The notes under the pieces: model-generated | The model's database searches: none | What the model saw: the letters and a program-made list of their open reading frames with translations, nothing else | Told to the model about the DNA's origin: nothing | Source: Pedobacter rhodius | Lineage (GTDB): Bacteria; Bacteroidota; Bacteroidia; Sphingobacteriales; Sphingobacteriaceae | NCBI RefSeq assembly: GCF_027213645.1 | Contig: NZ_JAPWGL010000006.1 | Coordinates: 1 to 64,000 of the forward strand | Length of the DNA stretch: 64,000 nucleotides | Direction: 5' to 3' | Position numbers and translations under genes: made by a program | In this document: piece by piece, positions 43,830-51,466 of the stretch | How positions within the stretch are numbered: the stretch's first letter is position 1 | Layout: every line of letters begins with the position of its first letter

Positions 43830-44897
43830 ATGTTATTAGAAAATATACAAAAGGAAAGTCTGGATTTACTGCGACAGCTGATTCGCATCCAGTCTTTTAG
43901 TAAGGAAGAAGACCGAACGGCGAACCTAATCGCTCAGTTTTTGGAGGAGAAAGGAATTAAGACGCAGCGGAAAATGAACAATGTTTGGGCTTATAACAAG
44001 CATTTCGATGCAAATAAACCAACATTGCTTTTAAATTCTCATCACGATACGGTTAAACCAAATTCTGGTTACACCCGCGACCCATACGACGCGGCAATCG
44101 AAGGCGACAAATTATTTGGCTTAGGCAGTAATGATGCTGGTGGTTGCCTGGTTTCGTTAATCGGTACATTTTTATATTACTACGAACAGGAAAATTTAAA
44201 ATATAACATCTGTTTGGCCGCAACGGCGGAAGAAGAAATTTCTGGAAATAATGGCTTAGAACTTGTTTTGCCAGACTTGGGTGAACTCGAATTCGGAATT
44301 GTTGGGGAGCCAACAGAAATGAACCTGGCTATTGCCGAACGGGGTTTGCTGGTGTTGGATTGTGTATCTCACGGTAAAGCCGGTCATGCGGCGCGCGAAG
44401 AGGGCGAAAATGCCATTTATAAAGCATTAAAAGATATCGATTGGTTCAGAAATTATCAGTTTCCTAAAGTATCGGAAGTTTTTGGTCCGCTGAAGATGAC
44501 GGTTACGATTATAAATGCAGGTTCGCAACATAATGTGGTTCCGGCTAATTGTACCTTTACAGTTGATGTTCGGGTTACAGACGCTTACACAAACGAAGAA
44601 GTTTTAGAAATCATCCGTGCAAATGTAGATTGTGATGTTACCCCACGTTCTATTCGTTTAAAACCATCATCGATTGATAAAAATCATCCGGTTGTTCAGG
44701 CTGGTGTAGCATTGGGCAAAACTACTTATGGTTCGCCAACCACATCCGACCAGGCTTTATTGGATATTCCATCCGTAAAATGTGGGCCGGGTTTTTCAGG
44801 CCGCTCACACATGGCTGATGAGTTTTTATATGTTAGGGAGGTAGCTGAAGGTGTTCAAGGCTATGTGAATATGTTGAAGCCGGTGATTGTAGGTTAA
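43830..44897 (+). CDS. argE: M20 metallohydrolase, probable N-acylcitrulline deacylase
   Basis: A 355-residue M20 zinc hydrolase. Ligands are visible: NSHHDTV (His, Asp), GSNDAGG (Asp), AEEEISG (catalytic Glu and ligand), GEPTEM and, near the end, GFSGRSHMADE (His). In pathways with an acylornithine transcarbamylase this enzyme removes the acetyl or succinyl group from acylcitrulline, giving citrulline for ArgG. Its place between proC and argH supports that. Confidence 0.88.
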   Translation: MLLENIQKESLDLLRQLIRIQSFSKEEDRTANLIAQFLEEKGIKTQRKMNNVWAYNKHFDANKPTLLLNSHHDTVKPNSGYTRDPYDAAIEGDKLFGLGSNDAGGCLVSLIGTFLYYYEQENLKYNICLAATAEEEISGNNGLELVLPDLGELEFGIVGEPTEMNLAIAERGLLVLDCVSHGKAGHAAREEGENAIYKALKDIDWFRNYQFPKVSEVFGPLKMTVTIINAGSQHNVVPANCTFTVDVRVTDAYTNEEVLEIIRANVDCDVTPRSIRLKPSSIDKNHPVVQAGVALGKTTYGSPTTSDQALLDIPSVKCGPGFSGRSHMADEFLYVREVAEGVQGYVNMLKPVIVG

Positions 44898-44920
44898 AGG
44901 TTTTAAGGTTGAGGGCATAA

Positions 44921-45050
44921 AACCTTGTGTACTTAGTGTCTTTGTGGTAAAAATAGCCTTGTGTTCTCTGTGAAAAATCAGTGAGCGCTTTGGTAAAATA
45001 GTATAATAGCTTTGTGTGCTTTGCGAAAAACTTAGCGCTCTTTGCGGTTA
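44921..45050. repeat. CTTTGTGG/CTTTGCGG-type repeat block
   Basis: Successive units ACCTTGTGTACTTAGTG, CCTTGTGTTCTCTGTG, CTTTGTGTGCTTTGCG and GCGCTCTTTGCGGTTAAA are worn direct copies of the right arm seen at 16939-17020. It fills most of the gap after argE. Confidence 0.65.
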
Positions 45051-45086
45051 AATCAAAATTCTTATAATATTGTTTATCTTTACTTT

Positions 45087-45308
45087 ATGAAAACTTATTC
45101 TGAGTTTATAGAAATTGATGCCAGCAAACGATTTGGAAAACCTTGCATAAAAGGTACAAGAATTGCGGTTTATGATGTTTTGGGTTGGTTAGCTAACGGT
45201 ATGACTATTCAGGATATTCTTGAAGATTTTCCTGAAATAAACGAAGAAGAAGTTTTGTCTTGTCTGGCTTATTCGGCTGATAGAGAGCATAAAATAAGAG
45301 TAGCCTAG
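45087..45308 (+). CDS. DUF433 antitoxin
   Basis: A 73-residue helix-turn-helix protein of DUF433 (VapB45-like), probable antitoxin. KRFGKPCIKGTRIAVYDVL and WLANGMTIQDILEDFPEINEEEV are the family signatures. The start at ATG 45087 excludes repeat-derived sequence upstream. Its stop codon shares one base with the toxin start, the usual coupling. It neutralises, and probably represses, the DUF5615 toxin gene. Confidence 0.85.
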   Translation: MKTYSEFIEIDASKRFGKPCIKGTRIAVYDVLGWLANGMTIQDILEDFPEINEEEVLSCLAYSADREHKIRVA

Positions 45309-45640
45309 TGAAATTATTATTCGACCAAAATATTTCTTATAGAATTATAAAACTTTTGGAGGCTGAATTTTCTGGCTGCAATCAAATTAGACAGCTAAAA
45401 CTAGAAAATAAATCAGATAAGGAAATCTGGACTTTTGCAGGTCAAAATAATTTTACGGTAGTTACTTTTGATGCAGATTTCTACGAGTTCTCAAATCTAT
45501 ATGGGCATCCACCGAAAATAATCTGGTTACGTTTTGGAAACAATACAACTTTAGGAATCGCCAATGCTCTAGTAGAAAAAAAACAATTAATAAATGATTT
45601 TATTAAGCAAGATGAATTTTCTTGTTTAGAAATACAATAA
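45308..45640 (+). CDS. DUF5615 PIN-like toxin
   Basis: A 110-residue PIN-like (Mut7-C/VapC45) protein, probable RNase toxin. It starts at GTG 45308. The opening LLFDQNISYRIIKLLE carries the first Asp; FTVVTFDADFYEFSN carries further acidic residues (TFDADF); IIWLRFGN is the late beta strand. It and the DUF433 gene interrupt the arginine cluster between argE and argH. It looks AT-rich compared with its neighbours. Confidence 0.83.
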   Translation: MKLLFDQNISYRIIKLLEAEFSGCNQIRQLKLENKSDKEIWTFAGQNNFTVVTFDADFYEFSNLYGHPPKIIWLRFGNNTTLGIANALVEKKQLINDFIKQDEFSCLEIQ

Positions 45641-45750
45641 TCAATTGCGAGGCACGAAGCAATCTATTGTCAAGTGTGACGCTTTGAAATCAAAATAAAT
45701 AGAGGATTGCTTTCCCTAACAGTCGGGATAAATTGTGCCTCACAATGATG
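45641..45750. repeat. Interrupted palindromic repeat, GTCATTGCGAGG family
   Basis: The left arm TCAATTGCGAGGCACGAAGC is intact; the right arm reads GATTGCTT, then about 22 extra bases with TCCC/GGGA ends, then GTGCCTCACAATGATG. Confidence 0.6.
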
Positions 45751-45820
45751 GAGATGACCAAAAAGCGCTATAGTGTGATCTTTGATAACTTGGTGAACTC
45801 TGTAGGAAATTTATACAATA

Positions 45821-45864
45821 GCTTAGCGCCCTTTGCAAAAAAACTTAGCGCTCTTTGCGGTTAA
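45821..45864. repeat. CTTTGCGG-type repeat before argH
   Basis: AGCGCCCTTTGCAAAAAAAC and GCGCTCTTTGCGGTTAAC, 10 bases before the argH start. Confidence 0.6.
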
Positions 45865-45874
45865 CTAAAGTAAA

Positions 45875-47206
45875 ATGAAGATTTGGCAAAAAAATATAGA
45901 TGTAAATAAATTCGTAGAAACTTTCACCGTTGGTAAAGACCGCGAACTGGATTTACAAATGGCAAAATTTGATGTTTTGGGTTCTTTAGCGCATACCCAA
46001 ATGTTAGAAACCATTAACCTGCTTACCGCTGATGAATTGAAAACGGTTCAGCAAGAACTGAAAAACATTTACAATGAAATTGAAGCTGGAAATTTCACCA
46101 TCGAAGATACGGTAGAAGATGTACACTCGCAGGTAGAATGGTTACTTACCCAACGTATTGGTGAAGCTGGTAAGAAAATTCACAGCGGCCGTTCTCGCAA
46201 CGATCAGGTTTTGGTTGATTTGAAACTATTTTTCAGAGCTTGTATCGGAGATATGGTTAACCAAACATCAACTTTGTTTAACCTTTTGATTGAGTTGAGC
46301 AATACGCACGCAGCTAAATTGATGCCGGGTTATACGCATTTGCAAATTGCAATGCCCTCATCATTTGGTTTATGGTTTGGCGCTTATGCCGAAAGCCTTG
46401 CCGATGATATGGAACTGATGTTGGCGGCATGGAAAATCACGAATAAAAATCCATTGGGTTCTGCTGCAGGTTACGGCTCTTCATTTCCATTGAACAGAAC
46501 TTTAACTACTAAATTGTTAGGTTTCGAAAGCTTAAACTATAACGTGGTTTATGCGCAAATGGGTCGCGGGAAAACAGAAAGGGTTTTAGCACAGGCCATG
46601 AGTGCAGTAGCAGCAACGTTAGCCAAAATGGCGATGGATGTATGCTTGTTCATTAACCAAAACTTTGGCTTTATCAGTTTTCCGCCGGAATTAACAACTG
46701 GTTCGAGCATTATGCCGCACAAAAAGAATCCTGATGTTTTTGAGTTGATTCGTTCTCGTTGCAATAAAATTCAGGCTTTGCCTAATGAAATTGCGATGAT
46801 GATTACCAATTTGCCTTCAGGGTACCACCGTGATTTACAATTACTAAAAGAAAATCTTTTCCCTGCAATCACTTCGTTAAACGAATGTTTGGAAATCGCC
46901 ACTTTCATGTTCCAGAACATTACCATTAAAGATGATATTTTGAAAGATAAAAAATATGATTACCTGTTTAGCGTTGAAGTAGTAAACGATTTGGCGTTGC
47001 AAGGGGTTCCGTTTAGAGAGGCTTATAAAATAGTTGGCGAACAGATAGAAAATAGTACTTTTGCACCATCGAGCCAAATACATCATACACACGAGGGAAG
47101 CATCGGCAACCTTTGTAACGAACAAATTGCTGCATCAATGCAAGCAGTTTTATCTCAATTTGGTTTTGATAAAGTAAATAAAGCAATAGAAGATTTAATT
47201 CGTTAG
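45875..47206 (+). CDS. argH: Argininosuccinate lyase
   Basis: A 443-residue fumarase/aspartase-fold enzyme that splits argininosuccinate into arginine and fumarate. KIHSGRSRNDQVLVDLKLF, MPGYTHLQIAMPSSFGLW and the catalytic loop TTGSSIMPHKKNPDVFELIR are diagnostic. It starts at ATG 45875. The TA pair and repeats lie between it and argE, but it keeps the same direction, so either read-through or its own start is needed; no clear promoter was found. Confidence 0.95.
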   Translation: MKIWQKNIDVNKFVETFTVGKDRELDLQMAKFDVLGSLAHTQMLETINLLTADELKTVQQELKNIYNEIEAGNFTIEDTVEDVHSQVEWLLTQRIGEAGKKIHSGRSRNDQVLVDLKLFFRACIGDMVNQTSTLFNLLIELSNTHAAKLMPGYTHLQIAMPSSFGLWFGAYAESLADDMELMLAAWKITNKNPLGSAAGYGSSFPLNRTLTTKLLGFESLNYNVVYAQMGRGKTERVLAQAMSAVAATLAKMAMDVCLFINQNFGFISFPPELTTGSSIMPHKKNPDVFELIRSRCNKIQALPNEIAMMITNLPSGYHRDLQLLKENLFPAITSLNECLEIATFMFQNITIKDDILKDKKYDYLFSVEVVNDLALQGVPFREAYKIVGEQIENSTFAPSSQIHHTHEGSIGNLCNEQIAASMQAVLSQFGFDKVNKAIEDLIR

Positions 47207-47208
47207 GT

Positions 47209-47296
47209 CGTCATTGCGAGGTACGAAGCAATCTTAAAGCTGTGATTTTTTCCAATTGTTTTAAGTCATAGGATTGCTTCGTACCTCGCAATGACG
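47209..47296. repeat. Perfect 25-bp inverted repeat, GTCATTGCGAGG family
   Basis: CGTCATTGCGAGGTACGAAG.. (47209-47233) and its exact inverse (47272-47296), 2 bases after the argH stop codon. It closely matches 40668-40750. Confidence 0.85.
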
Positions 47297-47320
47297 TTTA
47301 AAGCGACAAAAAAGTAATAT

Positions 47321-48574
47321 ATGAAAGTTTCAATATTAGCCAGTGCTCTGATTGGCTCGGAAATAATAAAAATTGGTAACGAGGTTAACGAAATGAAACG
47401 CAAAGGCGCATCAATCGCTAACTTAACTATCGGCGATTTTGATTCGAATATCTATCCAATTCCGACAGAATTAAAAGCTGGAATTGTAGATGCCTACAAT
47501 GCCAATCAAACCAATTATCCGCCTGCTGATGGTGTTTTGCAATTAAGAGAAACTGTTTCTGAATTATTGAAAGATAGATTCGGTTTAGAATATAACACCA
47601 ATAGCATTCTGGTTTCCGGCGGTTCCCGTCCGCTAATTTACGCTACCTATCTGGCCTTAATCGACCCGGGAGATACTGTTGTTTTCCCTGCTCCTTCCTG
47701 GAACAATAACCACTATTGCCACTTAACTTCTGCAAAAGCGATTGCGGTAGAAACCGATGCAGCGCATAACTTCATGCCAACGGCAGCGCAACTGAAGCCA
47801 CATTTAAAAGGTGCAACTTTGCTGGCTTTGTGCTCTCCATTGAACCCAACGGGAACCATGTTCGATGCGGATTCTTTAGCTGAAATTTGCGATGTTATTT
47901 TAGAAGAAAACGCAAATCGTGGGGTTAATGAAAAACCATTGTATTTAATGTACGACCAGATTTATTCGCTTTTAACTTTCGGTAAAGCGCATGTAAATCC
48001 GGTTTCATTACGCCCGGCAATGCGTGAATTTACCATTTTTGTAGATGGAAGTTCGAAATGCTTGGCTGCAACAGGCGTACGTGTGGGATGGGGTTTTGGT
48101 CCTGAAGATATTGTGAACAGGATGAAGGCTTTGGTTGGTCACATGGGCGCATGGGCACCAAAAGCCGAGCAGGTTGCCATGTCTAACTATTTTAATGATA
48201 AAGCACAGGTTGATGCTTTTTTAACCAGCTTTAAAGCGCAGATTCAGGATAGTTTGAATGCACTTTACAATGGTTTTAACGAGCTAAAAGCAGAAGGTTT
48301 TAATGTTGATGCGGTGGAGCCAATGGGCGCCATTTATTTAACCATTAAAATCGATTATATTGGTAAAACTACTGAAGATGGTCAGCTTTTAAAAGACAGC
48401 GCAGATGTAAATTTCTACCTGATTAAGGAAGCTGGAGCCGCGTTAGTTCCGTTTTCTGCTTTCGGAAACGAGCACAATATGCCATGGTTCAGGGCTTCAG
48501 TTGGCGCCTGTACTTTACAGGACATCAAAGATATGTTACCGAGAATAAAAACTGCTTTGAGTAAGTTAAAGTAA
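47321..48574 (+). CDS. PLP-dependent aminotransferase, class I/II
   Basis: A 417-residue fold-type-I aminotransferase of the aspartate-aminotransferase group. Seen are the N-terminal NLTIGDFDSNIYPIPTEL, SGGSRPLIYATYLAL (cofactor phosphate), CSPLNPTGTMF (Asn), YDQIYSLLTF (Asp, Tyr) and VDGSSKCLAATGVRVGW, the last with the PLP Lys. The amino-acid substrate is not clear; aspartate or another amino donor is plausible. It follows argH in the same direction and ends with a strong terminator. Confidence 0.85.
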   Translation: MKVSILASALIGSEIIKIGNEVNEMKRKGASIANLTIGDFDSNIYPIPTELKAGIVDAYNANQTNYPPADGVLQLRETVSELLKDRFGLEYNTNSILVSGGSRPLIYATYLALIDPGDTVVFPAPSWNNNHYCHLTSAKAIAVETDAAHNFMPTAAQLKPHLKGATLLALCSPLNPTGTMFDADSLAEICDVILEENANRGVNEKPLYLMYDQIYSLLTFGKAHVNPVSLRPAMREFTIFVDGSSKCLAATGVRVGWGFGPEDIVNRMKALVGHMGAWAPKAEQVAMSNYFNDKAQVDAFLTSFKAQIQDSLNALYNGFNELKAEGFNVDAVEPMGAIYLTIKIDYIGKTTEDGQLLKDSADVNFYLIKEAGAALVPFSAFGNEHNMPWFRASVGACTLQDIKDMLPRIKTALSKLK

Positions 48575-48586
48575 TATTTCATTTCG

Positions 48587-48624
48587 AAAAAAAACCTCTT
48601 CAAAAAAATTGAAGAGGTTTTTTT
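48587..48624. terminator. Bidirectional terminator
   Basis: AAAACCTCTTCAA, A-rich loop, TTGAAGAGGTTTT, with flanking A and T runs, between convergent genes (aminotransferase and prfC). Confidence 0.85.
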
Positions 48625-48645
48625 ATTTTGGGAAGTGCTAGAATA

Positions 48646-50229
48646 CTAACTCTTAAACTCGCTCGTTTTATGGAAATCAATATCCGGATAATCCTGTTTT
48701 GTTAAGTTAATCATGTATTCACTGTCAGATAAGTAAACAGGATTAGCCTCTTTATCAAAACCGATGTGTTGTTGCTTACGCTTTACAAATTCATCCAGTT
48801 TTTTTCTATCTGTAGAAGTTACCCAACTCGAACGGGTGTAACTCAATGTACGGAAACGACATTTAGCGCCATATTCATGTTCTAACCTGAAATTGATTAC
48901 CTCGAACTGGAGTTCACCAACGGCACCGATTACTTTCCTGTTTCCGGGTTGCATTACAAACAATTGTGCTACGCCCTCATCGGTTAATTGCTCTATGCCT
49001 TTTTCCAGTTGTTTGGTACGCATTGGGTCCATGTTTTCTACCTCTTTAAAAATAGATGGAGAAAAACTTGGGATACCTTTGAATTGCAATTTTTCGCCTT
49101 CGGTTAACGTATCGCCAATTTTGAAGTTACCACTATCATATAAGCCAACAACGTCACCTGGCCAGGCCTCTTCAACAATGCTTTTTTCATTAGCCATAAA
49201 ATCCATCGGGTTCGAGAATTTCAGTTTTTTATCCTGACGGGTATGGTAGTAAAATTTATTACGCTCAAATTTACCTGAACAGATTCGCAGGAAAGCAATT
49301 CTATCACGGTGTTTAGGGTCTAAGTTGGCGTGGATTTTAAATACGAATCCACTGAAATTTTTCTCTTCAACCAGAACATCACGCTCTTCAGCTTCTCTAT
49401 GTCGCGGACTAGGTGCGATATCAATAAACGTATCCAAAAGTTCTTTAATACCGAAATTATTAATCGCACTACCAAAAAACACGGGTGCCACTAAGCCATC
49501 GGTATATAAATCTTTATCTATTTTGCCATAAATGCCATCCACCAGTTCAACATCGTCTTTTAAGGTGTTGATTTCATTTTCCTTTAAATAATTCAAAAGC
49601 GATGGGTCATTCAAATCATTTGCAGCAACAACTGAATCAGTAACTTTGGTTTTATCAGAATTGAACAGATTCAAGTGTTTGTTATAAATGCTATAAACGC
49701 CTTTAAAAGTATGACCTTGTCCGATAGGCCAGGAAAGCGGACATAAACTGATGTTCAGCTTTTCCTCAATCTCATCCAATAAATCATATGCCTCTTTACC
49801 TTCACGGTCCATCTTATTGACAAAAATAATCACGGGTGTATTACGCATGCGGCAAACCGACATCAGTTTTTCAGTTTGTTCCTCTACACCTTTCACACAG
49901 TCGACCACCAAAATTACGCTATCTACAGCTGATAAAGTTCGGTAAGTATCTTCGGCGAAATCCTTGTGACCAGGCGTATCCAGAATATTAATTCGCTTGC
50001 CGCTGTATTCAAAACCCATTACCGAAGTTGCAACTGAGATACCACGTTGTTTCTCGATTTCCATAAAATCGGAAGTATTGCTTTGGTTCGCTTTGTTACG
50101 TTTCACTGCACCAGCCGTATTTATGGCGCCTCCAAAAAGCAGGAATTTTTCTGTCAAAGTGGTCTTGCCCGCATCGGGGTGACTAATAATGGCAAAGGTT
50201 TTACGTTTTTCTATTTCGGGGTTAAGCAT
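48646..50229 (-). CDS. prfC: Peptide chain release factor 3
   Basis: A 527-residue translational GTPase that recycles RF1/RF2 from the ribosome. G1 ISHPDAGKTTLTEK is at about residues 15-28, RGISVATSVMGFEY the switch I region, ILDTPGHKDFAEDTYR the G3, and VNKMDREGKEA the G4. Domains II and III follow (GDVVGLYDSGNFKIGDTL; VGELQFEVINFRL). Length is normal. A TATCTTTG box on the minus strand (50318-50325) lies about 90 bases upstream. Confidence 0.95.
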   Translation of the reverse strand: MLNPEIEKRKTFAIISHPDAGKTTLTEKFLLFGGAINTAGAVKRNKANQSNTSDFMEIEKQRGISVATSVMGFEYSGKRINILDTPGHKDFAEDTYRTLSAVDSVILVVDCVKGVEEQTEKLMSVCRMRNTPVIIFVNKMDREGKEAYDLLDEIEEKLNISLCPLSWPIGQGHTFKGVYSIYNKHLNLFNSDKTKVTDSVVAANDLNDPSLLNYLKENEINTLKDDVELVDGIYGKIDKDLYTDGLVAPVFFGSAINNFGIKELLDTFIDIAPSPRHREAEERDVLVEEKNFSGFVFKIHANLDPKHRDRIAFLRICSGKFERNKFYYHTRQDKKLKFSNPMDFMANEKSIVEEAWPGDVVGLYDSGNFKIGDTLTEGEKLQFKGIPSFSPSIFKEVENMDPMRTKQLEKGIEQLTDEGVAQLFVMQPGNRKVIGAVGELQFEVINFRLEHEYGAKCRFRTLSYTRSSWVTSTDRKKLDEFVKRKQQHIGFDKEANPVYLSDSEYMINLTKQDYPDIDFHKTSEFKS

Positions 50230-50317
50230 AATAAATCTGGGTAAATAAAGGGCGATGAAACCTGGTTAAAGAAATTTAACTGCGATAAGATTTGAATATT
50301 TTTGTTTCATCAGGCTG

Positions 50318-50325
50318 CAAAGATA
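50318..50325 (-). promoter_or_regulatory. -7 box of prfC
   Basis: CAAAGATA read on the minus strand is TATCTTTG, an exact TAnnTTTG, with an 88-base leader to the prfC ATG. No clear -33. Confidence 0.4.
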
Positions 50326-50441
50326 AGAAAATTGCTTAACTGTTTGAACCGCTTAATGGAAAACCGATTGCCGATCTATAAATCAGAGTTTTTATGCGGT
50401 GATAATTTTGTGGTAACCTGGCTATAAAGGTGTTAATGCAG

Positions 50442-51359
50442 CTAATATATTCCGCCTTGTTTTGCCAGGTGAAAACCGGTTGATAAAAAAGATTTTTGTG
50501 CTTTCTTATCCCATAGTAACTTATTGGTATGGTTTAAATGGATAAATTGAATTTTCGATTTATTACCTGCAGGTTCATTTTCGAATAATTTAATTGTTTC
50601 AGTTACCAATGGATGCGGAACTTCACTTATCGGCCTGTTGCCAAGTTCTCCTGTTGAGTAAAAAGTAGCATCTAAAAAGGCAAAATCAACTTTTTTAACC
50701 ATTTCAATGATATTGCGATTCCATTTATCAATATCAGGAATAAAGAGGTATTTTTTTGCATTGGTAAAAATTTCAAAACCTGCTGTTTCAGAATATTCGT
50801 CGCGATGCGGAACGGTAAAAGCGATAATTTTAATTTCGTCTGTTTCAAAAGGTTTATCAGCTTGAAGTGCAGTAATATTAATATTTTGCAATTTCACCAA
50901 TTGGCTCCACGGTCCGTTTTCTTCTAGAAAAGATTTAAGCTTTGGCAGTACATAAACATTAAGTTTTTTAGTATTCATCACTTCCCGGCCAAATTCCATT
51001 AACCCGGTATAATGGCCAATATGAGCATGTGTAATAAAAATACCTTCCGGTAAATAAGGAAATGCGTTTTTTGTTTGTTTACCAAAATCGTTTAACTGTT
51101 TTTTTATGTCGGGACTTGCATCAAATAAATACCATTTTTTTGTAATGGGATTAACCAGCGCGAGTGAAGCAACGGTTTTTTGTAAGGCCGGATTTTTCCA
51201 CGCTGAAATGCAGCATATGTTAGTACAGCCCATGTGCGGATAACCGCCATCCTGAGCTACACCCAAAACCAGCACATAAGGCCGGTTAGTCGTTTGGGCA
51301 AAGCCTGAAAAATAAAATACGAGTAGTGCAATGAATGACAGTTTATATTTTAAAAACAT
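50442..51359 (-). CDS. Exported PqqB-like metallo-beta-lactamase fold protein
   Basis: A 305-residue exported protein with a signal peptide (ending YFSGFAQ). YVLVLGVAQDGGYPHMGC and ITHAHIGHYTGLMEFG resemble PqqB; in the latter the THxHxDH zinc motif has Gly in place of Asp (HAHIGH), as in PqqB. FIPDIDKWN, FLDATFYS and IQFIHLNHTN give late motifs. There is no PQQ cluster here, so PQQ synthesis is not supported; a secreted hydrolase is more likely. It is divergent from the helicase gene. Confidence 0.8.
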   Translation of the reverse strand: MFLKYKLSFIALLVFYFSGFAQTTNRPYVLVLGVAQDGGYPHMGCTNICCISAWKNPALQKTVASLALVNPITKKWYLFDASPDIKKQLNDFGKQTKNAFPYLPEGIFITHAHIGHYTGLMEFGREVMNTKKLNVYVLPKLKSFLEENGPWSQLVKLQNINITALQADKPFETDEIKIIAFTVPHRDEYSETAGFEIFTNAKKYLFIPDIDKWNRNIIEMVKKVDFAFLDATFYSTGELGNRPISEVPHPLVTETIKLFENEPAGNKSKIQFIHLNHTNKLLWDKKAQKSFLSTGFHLAKQGGIY

Positions 51360-51466
51360 ATATTAAAACTAAATGCTTACGAATTTAGAAATTAATACGT
51401 TTTTTTGTTAAAAATTGGCTAATTTTAGTCATCCCGCCATTTACTTAATCAAAAATTTTATTACTA

